Shown: piece by piece, positions 45,841 to 53,665 of the stretch
Layout of the letters: every line of letters starts with the position of its first letter
Numbering within the stretch: position 1 is the stretch's first letter
NCBI RefSeq assembly: GCF_018138715.1
Contig: NZ_JAGSHX010000006.1
Span: 682,001-746,000, forward strand
DNA length: 64,000 nucleotides
Direction of reading: 5' to 3'
Origin: Streptomyces asiaticus
Lineage (GTDB): Bacteria > Actinomycetota > Actinomycetes > Streptomycetales > Streptomycetaceae
Program-made: the position numbers and the translations under genes
The notes under the pieces: model-generated
The model's database searches: none
What the model was told of the DNA's origin: nothing
What the model saw: only the letters and a program-made list of their open reading frames with translations

Positions 45841-47205
45841 ATGACCGAAGTCCTCCTCCTGGCCGTGGCGCTCCTCCTGGCGGTGACCTGTGGCGCCTTC
45901 GTCGCGGCGGAGTTCTCGCTGACCACGGTCGAGCGCGGCGAGCTGGAACGGGCGGCCGAACGCGGGGAGCGCGGCGCGGCCGGGGCGCTGAAGGCGGTGC
46001 GGAGCCTCACCTACCAGCTCTCCGGCGCGCAGCTCGGCATCACCGTGACCAATCTGGTCGTCGGCATGCTGGCCGAGCCGTCCGTCGCGGCCCTGCTGGC
46101 CGGGCCGCTCACCGCGATCGGGGTGCCCCCGTCGGCCGTCCGCTCGGCCGCGCTGGTGCTCGGCACCTTTCTGTCGACCGTCGTGCTGATGGTCGTCGGC
46201 GAGCTGGTGCCCAAGAACTGGGCCATCTCCCGGCCGCTGCCGGTCGCCAAGGCCGTGGCCACCCCGCAGCGCGTCTTCAGCTCCGTCTTCCGCCCGCTGA
46301 TCAGCCATCTCAACAACACCGCCAACCGCACCGTGCGCCGGATGGGCCTGGAGCCCGCCGAGGAGCTGGCCTCCGCGCGCGGCCCGCAGGAGCTGATCGC
46401 CCTCGCCCGGCACTCGGCCAAGGAGGGCGCGCTGGAGAAGGACACCGCCGAGCTGTTCGTCCGCACCCTCAACCTCGCCGAGCTCACCGCGGAGAACGTG
46501 ATGACCCCGAGGGTGCGGGTGGTGGCACTGGACGTACGGGCCACCGCCGAGGACGTCGCCAACGCGACCCGCGCCACCGGGCTGTCCCGCTTCCCCGTCT
46601 ACCAGGGCAGCCTGGACACCGTCGTCGGCATCGTGCACATCAAGGACGTCCTGGCGGTCCCCGCCGAGGAGCGGCCCCGCCGCCCGGTGTCCGAGCTGAT
46701 GCGCGAACCGGTACTCGTCCCCGAGTCGCTCACCGTGGACCGGCTGCTGGACCGGCTCTCGGCCCAGCGCAGCATGGCGGTGGTCATCGACGAGTACGGC
46801 GGTACGGCCGGGGTCGTCACCCTGGAGGACATCGTCGAGGAGGTGGTCGGCGAGGTCCGCGACGAGCACGATCCGCACGAGACCCCCCATCTGATTCCGA
46901 TGGGCCGGGACACGGAGGGCCATATGCTCTACGACGCGGACGGCGCGGCCCGCGTCGATCAGCTGGAGCGCATCGGGCTGCGCGTGCCGCCGGGCCCGTA
47001 CGAGACCCTGGCCGGGCTGATCGCCACCGAGCTGGGCCGGATCCCGGCCGTCGGCGACACCGTCGAGCTGGCGGGCTGGTCCGCGGAGGTGCGGAAGGTG
47101 TCCAGCCACCGGGCGGCCCGGGTCCGGCTGCGGGCGCCGGTGCGCGGTGCCGGGAGCGATGGCGACGGCGGCGTGCCCGGTACCGAGGGGGCGGCGGGCC
47201 GATGA
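45841..47205 (+). CDS. CNNM/CBS-domain membrane protein with CorC domain (HlyC/CorC family)
   Basis: A 454-residue protein. The CNNM (DUF21) membrane domain lies at about 1-195 (GAFVAAEFSLTTVERGELER, GELVPKNWAI), followed by two CBS domains at about 215-335 (VMTPRVRVVALD, GIVHIKDVLAV, VVIDEYGGTAGVVTLEDIVE) and a CorC/HlyC C-terminal domain. Relatives are linked to magnesium or cobalt efflux. GGAGGTGAACCG precedes the ATG. The next paralogous gene starts inside its stop codon. Confidence 0.92.
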   Translation: MTEVLLLAVALLLAVTCGAFVAAEFSLTTVERGELERAAERGERGAAGALKAVRSLTYQLSGAQLGITVTNLVVGMLAEPSVAALLAGPLTAIGVPPSAVRSAALVLGTFLSTVVLMVVGELVPKNWAISRPLPVAKAVATPQRVFSSVFRPLISHLNNTANRTVRRMGLEPAEELASARGPQELIALARHSAKEGALEKDTAELFVRTLNLAELTAENVMTPRVRVVALDVRATAEDVANATRATGLSRFPVYQGSLDTVVGIVHIKDVLAVPAEERPRRPVSELMREPVLVPESLTVDRLLDRLSAQRSMAVVIDEYGGTAGVVTLEDIVEEVVGEVRDEHDPHETPHLIPMGRDTEGHMLYDADGAARVDQLERIGLRVPPGPYETLAGLIATELGRIPAVGDTVELAGWSAEVRKVSSHRAARVRLRAPVRGAGSDGDGGVPGTEGAAGR

Positions 47206-48206
47206 CCGTCCTCCAGCTGCTGATCGGCCTGCTGACGCTGGTCCTCAACGCCTTCTTCGTGGGCGCGGAGTTCGCCCTGATCTCGGTGCGCCGCAGCCAG
47301 ATCGAACCGCATGCCCAGCAGGGCGACCGGCGGGCCCGGGCCGTGCTGTGGGGCCTGGAGCACCTCTCCGCGCTGCTGGCCGCGGCCCAGCTCGGGATCA
47401 CGCTGTGCACGCTGGTGCTGGGCGCCGTGGCGGAACCGGCCATCGCGCATCTGCTGGAGCCCTTGTTCCACGTGGTGAGTCTGCCGCTGGGTCTGGTGCA
47501 CCCCATCTCGTTCGTGATCGCGCTGACCCTGGCCACGTATCTGCACATGCTGTTCGGCGAGATGGTGCCGAAGAACGTGGCGCTGGCCGAGCCGGTGCGC
47601 ACCGTGCTGCTGCTCGGCCCGCCCCTGGTCGCCCTCGCCCGCGCCCTGCGCCCGGTGATCTTCGGGGTGAACGCCCTGGCGAACGGGGTGCTGAAGCTGT
47701 TGCGCGTGGAGCCCAAGGGCGAGGTCGCGGCCACCTTCTCCGACGACGAGCTGGCCCGGATGGTCTCGGACTCCAGCGAGGCCGGGCTGCTGGACGACCG
47801 CGCCACCGAGCGGCTGCGGGACGCGCTGGAGCTGGGCCGGCGACGGGTGCGGGACGTGGTGCTGCCCATGGACCGGGTGGTCAGGGCGCGGCTCGGGGTG
47901 ACCCCCGAGGAGCTGGAGCGGCTGGCGGCGCGGACCGGCTTCTCACGGTTCCCGGTGGTGGACGACTCCGGGCGGATCCTGGGCTATCTGCATGTGAAGG
48001 ACGCGCTGGACGCACGGCCCCGGGATCTGCCGTTCCGCCCCGATCAGCTGCGCCCGATCCCCCGGGTGCGGTCCCTCACGCCGCTGGACGACGTGCTCAC
48101 CGCGATGCGCGACAGCCGTACCCATCTCGCGGCGGTCATCGCCGCGGACGGACGGCTGGAGGGGCTGGTGACCATGGAGGACGTGCTGCGCGAGCTGGTC
48201 GCCTGA
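47202..48206 (+). CDS. CNNM/CBS-domain membrane protein without CorC domain
   Basis: A 334-residue paralogue of the gene before it: CNNM membrane domain (LNAFFVGAEFALISVRRSQI, GEMVPKNVAL), two CBS domains (VVLPMDRVVRARL, GYLHVKDAL, AAVIAADGRLEGLVTMEDVL), ending without the CorC domain. The ATGA overlap with the first gene means they are made together, perhaps as a heterodimer. Confidence 0.92.
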   Translation: MTVLQLLIGLLTLVLNAFFVGAEFALISVRRSQIEPHAQQGDRRARAVLWGLEHLSALLAAAQLGITLCTLVLGAVAEPAIAHLLEPLFHVVSLPLGLVHPISFVIALTLATYLHMLFGEMVPKNVALAEPVRTVLLLGPPLVALARALRPVIFGVNALANGVLKLLRVEPKGEVAATFSDDELARMVSDSSEAGLLDDRATERLRDALELGRRRVRDVVLPMDRVVRARLGVTPEELERLAARTGFSRFPVVDDSGRILGYLHVKDALDARPRDLPFRPDQLRPIPRVRSLTPLDDVLTAMRDSRTHLAAVIAADGRLEGLVTMEDVLRELVA

Positions 48207-48230
48207 GCGCCCCGGCCCGCCCGCGTCCGG

Positions 48231-48485
48231 TCATTCCTCGGTCTGTCTGGACTCATGGGCGATGATGCACGCCTGCCAGTGGGCCAGCGCCTCCTCCCGG
48301 CCGCCGCCGCCCTCCTCGGCCACCGCCACCAGCGCATGGGCGGCCATCGCGGCGAGCCGCACCGCGACCCGGCACACATCGCGGGTCTCGAGCGGCTCCA
48401 GGAGGGCGGCGGCGCCCTCCCCGTCGTCGGCGAGCGCGGTGGCGACGATGGCCATGGTCGTACGGTCGCATTCGAAGGCATCCAC
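48231..48485 (-). CDS. Hypothetical protein, 84 residues
   Basis: A small helical protein (MAIVATALADDGEGAAALLE, AVRLAAMAAHALVAVAEEG, ending HWQACIIAHESRQTEE). The GTG start at 48485 has only a weak ribosome-binding site. It reads like the single-helix-bundle proteins common in Streptomyces, but I cannot name a family. Confidence 0.55.
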   Translation of the reverse strand: MDAFECDRTTMAIVATALADDGEGAAALLEPLETRDVCRVAVRLAAMAAHALVAVAEEGGGGREEALAHWQACIIAHESRQTEE

Positions 48486-48576
48486 GCCGACCAGACTGCC
48501 CCGCCGCGCGGCGCGGGGAACCCCGGGCGGTCCAACCGGTCCAACGGCGGCCCCCGGCCGGACGGCCGCGCGAGGC

Positions 48577-48819
48577 TCAGCGGCGGGGGCCGGAACCGGG
48601 GCCGGGACCGGGCCGGGTGCCCATCGGGTCGTAGCGGAAGATCACGTACTCGACCCGGCCGATGACCTTGGTGCGGTTCGTCCGCCGGTACAGCTCGGGT
48701 GGCCGGAAGATGTTGTCGTCGTAGATGTCCGCGCCGGGCTCCACATTCCAGCTGGCGGTCGTCCCGTTCCGCGCCCCGCCCTCGAAGTAGATGTGGGTCA
48801 TCGCCATGCGGCTCATCAT
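48577..48819 (-). CDS. Hypothetical protein, about 80 residues
   Basis: The core is MTHIYFEGGARNGTTASWNV and VIGRVEYVIFRYDPMG, a compact mainly beta sequence, with a Pro/Gly tail. Several in-frame starts (48852 to 48801) are possible; none has a strong ribosome-binding site. It is divergent from the interrupted hydrolase gene. Function unknown. Confidence 0.5.
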   Translation of the reverse strand: MMSRMAMTHIYFEGGARNGTTASWNVEPGADIYDDNIFRPPELYRRTNRTKVIGRVEYVIFRYDPMGTRPGPGPGSGPRR

Positions 48820-48873
48820 GCTCGCGCTCGGCGGTCCACGCAGCCCACGCACCCGGATAGAATCTCCCGAGCC

Positions 48874-48987
48874 ATGCAGACGAACATCACCTACAGCAGC
48901 TTTGTCGCGCTCGGCGACTCCTTCACCGAGGGAATGTCGGACGCGCTCCCCGAGCCAGGTGGATCATCTGCGCTAATGGCTGGCTGA
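48874..48987 (+). pseudogene. SGNH/GDSL hydrolase gene, 5' fragment cut by prophage
   Basis: ATG 48874 opens MQTNITYSSFVALGDSFTEG, block I of SGNH/GDSL esterases with the catalytic Ser of GDSF. Family similarity continues through MSDALP (codons up to about 48951) and then stops; the frame ends 12 codons later in unrelated sequence. Such proteins normally run to about 260 residues. The rest of the gene is presumably at the right end of the prophage outside the window. Confidence 0.8.
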
Positions 48988-49139
48988 CCTGGGGAAGCGC
49001 CCGCCCATGGTGGGCGTTCCCCCGGATTGCTTGGGCGTTGATCCGGGTTGCAAATGCTTGATCATCTCCCAATCGTCTCCCAGATCCCGGCCGCTGGACA
49101 CTAAAGCCAGCTCCGCCCTCCAGGGTGCAGAATGTGCAC

Positions 49140-49170
49140 GAGCCCCCCTCCCCTTTGTGGAGGGGGGCTC
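49140..49170. terminator. Strong terminator hairpin near prophage end
   Basis: GAGCCCCCCTCC and GGAGGGGGGCTC make a perfect 12-bp stem with a 7-base loop. It would insulate host and phage transcription at this border. Confidence 0.75.
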
Positions 49171-49389
49171 GCTCTGTGCCGGGAGCACCGACCGAGAGGG
49201 CCATCTCTGGCAGGCATCCCGGCACGTCTATGTGTCCGACTACCCACTACGACCGCTGGATGCAGCAGGCAATCAGCAATCACACCAACGAGTGAACGCT
49301 TGTGCGAATCCGGACGTCATGATCCCCACCCTGTCGCGGCACCACCGAAGGTGACGCAGGGTTTCATCCTCATCAACCATTGTGACCGT

Positions 49390-49441
49390 ATCTTCCGGCC
49401 GGAAGATTTTCGACCCCTCTCTAGCGTGACATCTTCAAGAT
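49390..49441. promoter_or_regulatory. Two palindromes upstream of the GntR gene
   Basis: ATCTTCCGGCCGGAAGAT (49390-49407) is a perfect 18-bp palindrome and ATCTT-C-AAGAT (49431-49441) repeats its outer half-sites. Both lie within 80 bases of the GntR start and are likely binding sites for that protein. Confidence 0.65.
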
Positions 49442-49465
49442 CGTCCGCTGTTGGGGGCCTGCTAA

Positions 49466-50077
49466 ATGGCTGGTGCGCCGTATCAGCGGCTCGCCGCCCA
49501 CCTCCGGAGCCTCATCCAGAACGGCGACTGGCCGCCCGGATACCGCATCCCCTCGCACGCCCAACTCCAAGCCGAGCACGGCGTCGGCCGTGGCGTCGTC
49601 GAGCATGCCATCGCCCAACTGCGGCGCGAGGGACTCCTCGAAGGGGTCCGCCGCGCTCGGCCCACAGTCGCCTACCCTCCAGCTGTGCGCACCCTCGTCT
49701 CCGCGGACGTCGACTGGCCGGTACGTCGGGACGCGAAGCAGGCCGAGAGCCGGCCGATGGCGGACGACGACCTGGCCGCCCGGCTTGGCGTACCGCCCCG
49801 CACGCGGCTCATCTGCCGGGCAGTCGAACTGGTCGACGCGTGTGGTGTGACCGTGGGCCTGTGTACGACGTGGCGGCGCGGCCGGCGCCGAGCGCACGCC
49901 TCGTATCGGTGTGAAGTGCAGCCGCATCAGGTCACCGCCGCGGAGGCTGAACTGACGGGTCTCGCTGCTGGCGCCGCTGCCTGGCTGCTTCAGCGGGTGC
50001 GGTATGCCGCAGATGGCCGCCCGGTTGAGGCATCTGACCTGGTCCTTCCTGCGGATCGTTGGCGCCTGCGCGCATAG
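49466..50077 (+). CDS. GntR family regulator with UTRA-like domain
   Basis: A 203-residue regulator. The winged helix-turn-helix is at residues 5-68 (YQRLAAHLRSLIQNGDWPPG, then IPSHAQLQAEHGVGRGVVEH) and a UTRA-like ligand domain at about 80-200. GntR proteins of this kind control transfer or lysogeny genes in Streptomyces plasmids and phages. Two palindromes in its promoter suggest autoregulation. Confidence 0.85.
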   Translation: MAGAPYQRLAAHLRSLIQNGDWPPGYRIPSHAQLQAEHGVGRGVVEHAIAQLRREGLLEGVRRARPTVAYPPAVRTLVSADVDWPVRRDAKQAESRPMADDDLAARLGVPPRTRLICRAVELVDACGVTVGLCTTWRRGRRRAHASYRCEVQPHQVTAAEAELTGLAAGAAAWLLQRVRYAADGRPVEASDLVLPADRWRLRA

Positions 50078-50214
50078 GTTCCGGGCAGGACTGATGGGGG
50101 CGTTTGCGCCGTTCGGCGCCGCCTTGTTGACGCCACAGTCAACTCGGGTAGATGCCGCCAGGGAAGAGGGTTGCGCCAGATAAATGCATCCCCCACGGAC
50201 CCATCACTCGGTGT

Positions 50215-50619
50215 TCAACCACTGGCCAATGGATTTGCCTGACAGGCAGGGGCACACGCCCAAAGTTGCAGGCCATCGATACTGCCGAGGAACCGGGTCG
50301 TGTACAGGCCGGCGCCGCACAAAGCGCAGGCGTAGCCGGCGCACTGGTCGGCGGTGAGCCGGCCGAGGGCCGGTAGCTCGAGGAGTTCGGCCCACACCTG
50401 GCCGTCCGGGTTGATGCCGCAGTGGTCGGTGGCGGCGAGGGCGAGGTACAGCATGCGGCATTCGGCGTTGGTGAGCCGGGGTGGAAGGTCGGCTTCGACC
50501 CGGGTTCGCGCGCCGTCGGTGGTGATCCGCGGCGTGCTGCCGGTGAGGGCGGCTAGTCGGGCGGCTACGGATTCGGCCCTGGGGCTGCTGTGGTGGCGTG
50601 GTCCGGTCGTAGGCTCCAT
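50215..50619 (-). CDS. Small Cys-rich protein of mobile elements
   Basis: A 134-residue protein ending CAGYACALCGAGLY and LWACAPACQ, two Cys pairs that could form a zinc site, after a helical part (RLTNAECRMLYLALAATDHC). Similar small proteins are common in Streptomyces integrative elements; function unknown. ATG 50619 is chosen; the frame is open upstream but low-complexity there. It is divergent from the short GntR gene. Confidence 0.65.
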   Translation of the reverse strand: MEPTTGPRHHSSPRAESVAARLAALTGSTPRITTDGARTRVEADLPPRLTNAECRMLYLALAATDHCGINPDGQVWAELLELPALGRLTADQCAGYACALCGAGLYTTRFLGSIDGLQLWACAPACQANPLASG

Positions 50620-50691
50620 CGTGTCTGCCTGCTCTCTCCAGGTGGGCCATGCCCCCGGGCCGGTCGCACGGTCGCGGGGGTCAAGCATCGT

Positions 50692-50736
50692 ACCGCTATG
50701 CAGTGCGGTGCGTAGCGGTGCAGTGCGGTGCACCGC
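50692..50736. promoter_or_regulatory. Iterated GCGGTG repeats between divergent phage genes
   Basis: TGCAGTGCGGTGC occurs twice (50699-50711 and 50719-50731). ACCGCTA...TAGCGGT flank the first copy and GCGGTGCACCGC (50725-50736) is a perfect palindrome. Placed between the gene starts at 50619 and 50781, this is a probable operator of the short GntR protein. Confidence 0.65.
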
Positions 50737-50780
50737 TCTCTGGAGATGTGCCCTGCTGGGGGCAGCTTTACGTTGCTGAC

Positions 50781-51047
50781 ATGAGCGAAGATCGCGAACC
50801 GGTGGTGGACACCTCGGCGGCGGCCTACGTGTATGTCCAGGTCGCGGACCATGTGGCGTGGCAGATCCGCGTGGGGCGGCTACAGCCGGGTGCGCGGTTG
50901 GCTGGTGAGCGGGATCTGGCACAGGAGTATGGGGTGTCGGTTCAGACGGCCCGACGGGCGGTGCAGGAGCTGCGGGAGCGCGGGTTGGTGATCACGCTGC
51001 CCGCGAAGGGCACGTTCGTGGCCGGGCCTGGGTCGGGTGGCGGATAG
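50781..51047 (+). CDS. Short GntR-type DNA-binding protein
   Basis: An 88-residue protein that is only a winged helix domain: YVYVQVADHVAWQIRVGRLQ, ARLAGERDLAQEYGVSVQT and ARRAVQELRERGLVITLPAK, ending in a Gly-rich tail. It lacks the effector domain of normal GntR regulators. Likely a repressor of the divergent gene and itself. Confidence 0.85.
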   Translation: MSEDREPVVDTSAAAYVYVQVADHVAWQIRVGRLQPGARLAGERDLAQEYGVSVQTARRAVQELRERGLVITLPAKGTFVAGPGSGGG

Positions 51048-51106
51048 CCTGGCGCGCCAAGGCTCCACCTCCTCAGGCGGGGGCGTCGTGTACGCGGGCC
51101 GGATCC

Positions 51107-51331
51107 TCACTGCTCGGTGGTGCGGTCGCCCGTCAGTTGGGCGACTTTGACTTCGAGCGCGCCGATCCTGCGCCCCTGTTCGGCGATCAACTCCGCGAGT
51201 TTGGTGATGCCTGTCGTCCGGTTACCCAGTTCGGCGACACATTCCCGCAGCAGGGATTCGATCTCGCTCTGCTCCGTTGGCACTCTCCCCGACTGGCGGG
51301 GGTGGTCCCGTTCGGCGTCGTTATTGTTCAT
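51107..51331 (-). CDS. Small coiled-coil protein
   Basis: A 74-residue hydrophilic protein with a helical core (SEIESLLRECVAELGNRTTG, ITKLAELIAEQGRRIGALEV) likely to form a coiled coil. ATG 51331 follows GAGGACACCGACC. Unknown phage function. Confidence 0.65.
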   Translation of the reverse strand: MNNNDAERDHPRQSGRVPTEQSEIESLLRECVAELGNRTTGITKLAELIAEQGRRIGALEVKVAQLTGDRTTEQ

Positions 51332-51423
51332 GGTCGGTGTCCTCACCGCTCGGTGGTACGGCCGGGGCCACGGTACGGTCGAGGCCAGCCTTTATGTCAG
51401 ACCTTCGTCCTAAGATCGGGGGC

Positions 51424-51606
51424 ATGTCCGACACTCCTCGACCTACCCCGGTGCACCCGTCTGCTGATGAGGTGAACAAGCGGATCCGCCGCCTGCTGGA
51501 GCGGGCTGGTGGGCGCCTGTCGTCGCCGGAGGATCGGGCGGAGTATGCGCGGCTGGTGGTGGCGTGGGCGGCAGCCCAGCGCCGGGATGTCACTGCCGCG
51601 GCTTAA
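51424..51606 (+). CDS. Small phage protein, 60 residues
   Basis: A charged helical protein (EVNKRIRRLLERAGGRLSSP, EDRAEYARLVVAWAAAQRR). It starts with ATG after GGGGGC and is nine bases from the next gene. Function unknown. Confidence 0.6.
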   Translation: MSDTPRPTPVHPSADEVNKRIRRLLERAGGRLSSPEDRAEYARLVVAWAAAQRRDVTAAA

Positions 51607-51615
51607 GATCCGGCC

Positions 51616-51840
51616 GTGAGTGATATCGACAGATTGATCGAATTGCAGCGGGCCTCTGATGCCGAGCACGCCAAGCTTCAGGGCCTGGACGGCGAGGAGC
51701 ACCGCGAGCAGTGGGAGCGGTGGCGGACAGCGGCCGAGACCGTGCAGGCCGCCATCACCGAGGCGGCGGGCGATGGGAACCGGTTCGAGCTGGAGGCGAA
51801 GGTGAAGAAGGCAGCCCGCCACCCGGAGTCGGAGGGCTAG
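51616..51840 (+). CDS. Small phage protein, 74 residues
   Basis: A helical charged protein (MSDIDRLIELQRASDAEHAK, ITEAAGDGNRFELEAKVKKA). GTG start. Its stop codon overlaps the stop of the convergent DUF6221-like gene. Unknown function. Confidence 0.6.
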   Translation: MSDIDRLIELQRASDAEHAKLQGLDGEEHREQWERWRTAAETVQAAITEAAGDGNRFELEAKVKKAARHPESEG

Positions 51841-52292
51841 GGCCGCCACTCCACGCGGTAGTCGGGGTGTTCGGCGTAGGGCAGCGCCAAGTGCTGGAGG
51901 GTGTTCCGCATCAGGTTTGTCGCGCCCGTCAGAAGGTCGTGAGGTGGAGTACCCGGCCCTGCACTGCTGAGGCTTCGAGCCACGGCTTCGTAACTGGTCA
52001 CGATCTGCCGCTTGGCGTCGACTTCGGCGAGGATGCGGGCCGGATCGTGGCGGGCGATGTGGGGTGCAATGTGCGAGTCGATGGTCTGGCCGCGCCAGTG
52101 GTCCGAGACGACGGGCAGACCCTTCTCCCGCTCCTTCTCCGCGATGTGCGGCTCAGGCGGCCACCACAGCACGGTCTCCCCGAACTCCTCGTCGAGCCGC
52201 CACTCGGCCTCGGCATACTCACAGGCACGCCGTGCGATCTGCTCGTCTTCGTCGAGCCGCGCCCGCAGGAACTCCACCAGACCGTCGCTCAC
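51837..52292 (-). CDS. DUF6221 family protein
   Basis: A 151-residue protein with the family layout: LVEFLRARLDEDEQIARRAC, then DPARILAEVDAKRQIVTSYE and a C-terminal LALPYAEHPDYRVEWRP. DUF6221 proteins are frequent in actinophages and Streptomyces elements; function unknown. The GTG start follows AGGAGGACGCG. Confidence 0.8.
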   Translation of the reverse strand: MSDGLVEFLRARLDEDEQIARRACEYAEAEWRLDEEFGETVLWWPPEPHIAEKEREKGLPVVSDHWRGQTIDSHIAPHIARHDPARILAEVDAKRQIVTSYEAVARSLSSAGPGTPPHDLLTGATNLMRNTLQHLALPYAEHPDYRVEWRP

Positions 52293-52546
52293 CGCGTCCT
52301 CCTCATGCCGCCGCCCCGCCGGGTGGACGGGGCGGTTCGCATCCGAGTAGCTGCGCAGCCCACGCAGTAGATCGGATAGATGAGACCAAGGGTACGAGAC
52401 GGCACCGACAACGCCGGGGCGCGAAGTGGCCCCCGCCGACGGGGGATGCGGTGGGGGCCAAAACCAGTGTGGCACGGAGGTCAGCGGCGGAGGGCCCGAT
52501 CCGGTCGGCACACGCCTCAGTTGCGGCCGGTACAGGTTCCCCCGGC

Positions 52547-52774
52547 CTAGACGGGAGCGAGGTCGCGAGCGTCGTAAACAACCTCCGCGCCGGAGGGGTC
52601 ACCATCCAGGAGTACGCCGTAACGGCCGTCGAAGCGGCCACCGGCTCGGGCGTCCTTATCAAGGCGGCTTGCGATGCGACCGAGGGTCCCGACCGGGGCA
52701 GAGAAGGCTCCGGGCCGGTCGTCGAGCAGGTCGACGGTGGTACGAACGAGCTGTCCTACGGTGAACGTCTGCAT
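52547..52774 (-). CDS. Small phage protein, 75 residues
   Basis: A compact protein likely made of beta strands (MQTFTVGQLVRTTVDLLDDR, GTLGRIASRLDKDAR, RYGVLLDGDPSGAEVVYDA). AAGGAGCCCACG precedes the ATG. It reads away from the ribbon-helix-helix gene across paired palindromes. Function unknown. Confidence 0.65.
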   Translation of the reverse strand: MQTFTVGQLVRTTVDLLDDRPGAFSAPVGTLGRIASRLDKDARAGGRFDGRYGVLLDGDPSGAEVVYDARDLAPV

Positions 52775-52827
52775 CGTGGGCTCCTTAAGAGGTGAGGTGG
52801 AGGCAGGCAAACCAGTTGCGCCGCATC

Positions 52828-52877
52828 GGTGGCTTGCCACCAAGCTTCCCGCACTCTTTGACCGGTGGCAAGCCACC
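52828..52877. promoter_or_regulatory. Paired 14-bp palindromes, probable RHH operator
   Basis: GGTGGCTTGCCACC (52828-52841) and GGTGGCAAGCCACC (52864-52877) are the same palindrome 36 bases apart, i.e. on one face of the helix within limits. They lie between divergent starts at 52774 and 52893. Confidence 0.75.
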
Positions 52878-52892
52878 TGTCATGATTCGCAC

Positions 52893-53117
52893 ATGGCCAG
52901 CGCAGAGGAACGCCGACGACAGCACCGTCACCGCCACAGGCAGCGGGTCGTGCGTGGCATCAGCGACGAACTGGTCGATGAGTTTGACGCCGCCGCACGC
53001 GCCGCAGGCGGCGACCGCAGCAGCATCACGCGACAGCTCTGGGAATGGTTCGCGCACCGTCCCGGCGCCGAGCTACCCCAGCGACCCGAGCCACCCGAGG
53101 CGCGGCCCGTCGACTAG
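52893..53117 (+). CDS. Ribbon-helix-helix DNA-binding protein
   Basis: A 74-residue protein: an Arg/His-rich N-terminus (ERRRQHRHRHRQRVV), then GISDELVDEFDAAARAAGGD and RSSITRQLWEWFAHRP in the ribbon-helix-helix pattern. It most likely binds the two palindromes just upstream. Its stop overlaps the convergent gene by four bases. Confidence 0.75.
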   Translation: MASAEERRRQHRHRHRQRVVRGISDELVDEFDAAARAAGGDRSSITRQLWEWFAHRPGAELPQRPEPPEARPVD

Positions 53118-53587
53118 CGACGCAGGGCCTTGTCGGGTCGGCACACGTCGCACCGCACGACAGTCTCGCGGGCGAGCCGGTCGATGGCGTCCTCCGTCGT
53201 GATGCGCTCGTGAGAGTCGCGGGCCTGCCAGCAGTCCCGGCGGTGCAGGCGACGGGACGGATCCTCCTCGGCGTACTGGTGGAGTTTCTCGAGCACCCAC
53301 TGGCGCCCGGCGATCGCCCCGCCCCTGGGCACCGCCGAGTAGTCCTCGCCGGGGATCGGGGTGACCCGGTCGGCGGCCAAGGTGATCGCGGTCGGGGCAC
53401 CGGTCGGGCGGCTACAGCCATCAGTATCCTCGTGCCGCGTCGGCAGGATCGCCTCGGCCTCGCACCACCACTGCCCATCCAGGGAGCGGGTCCAGCCTGT
53501 GACGATGACGTCCAGCTCCTGGCCGTCCGGGAGCGTCGCCCGCACCCACGGCCCGGCCTTCGACCGCCACCCCTCCTCCGGATCCAT
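53114..53587 (-). CDS. DUF6233-like phage protein
   Basis: A 157-residue protein starting MDPEEGWRSKAGPWVRATLP. The C-terminal part (LHRRDCWQARDSHERITTED, CDVCRPDKALRR) resembles the conserved end of Streptomyces DUF6233 proteins, with a Cys/His set that could bind zinc. It is divergent from ku over 78 comparatively AT-rich bases. Function unknown. Confidence 0.65.
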   Translation of the reverse strand: MDPEEGWRSKAGPWVRATLPDGQELDVIVTGWTRSLDGQWWCEAEAILPTRHEDTDGCSRPTGAPTAITLAADRVTPIPGEDYSAVPRGGAIAGRQWVLEKLHQYAEEDPSRRLHRRDCWQARDSHERITTEDAIDRLARETVVRCDVCRPDKALRR

Positions 53588-53665
53588 AAATCGGATTCTA
53601 GTTCGAATACTCGGATGGGGGCCGACCAGGGGCGCAGCCCACCAGCCCGTCCTACCGTCAGAAGC

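Larger units (their letters stand above)
48988..49465. other. Gene-free left end of the prophage, 478 bases
   Basis: No supported gene. It begins with CCAGGT...ACCTGG inverted hexamers (48955-48960 and 48987-48992) around the proposed junction, followed by a GGGGAA...TTCCCC hairpin near 48991-49024, a strong terminator at 49140-49170 and the promoter of the GntR gene. Short reading frames here have no recognisable features. Confidence 0.5.

Noticed and set aside
49007..49354. Small plus-strand frame at the prophage edge
   Set aside because: It runs through the terminator hairpin, has no ribosome-binding site and no recognisable composition.
53045..53665. Upstream extension of the ku frame
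   Set aside because: The frame is open but the sequence lies opposite the DUF6233-like gene and lacks Ku similarity; ATG 53666 begins exactly at the family start.
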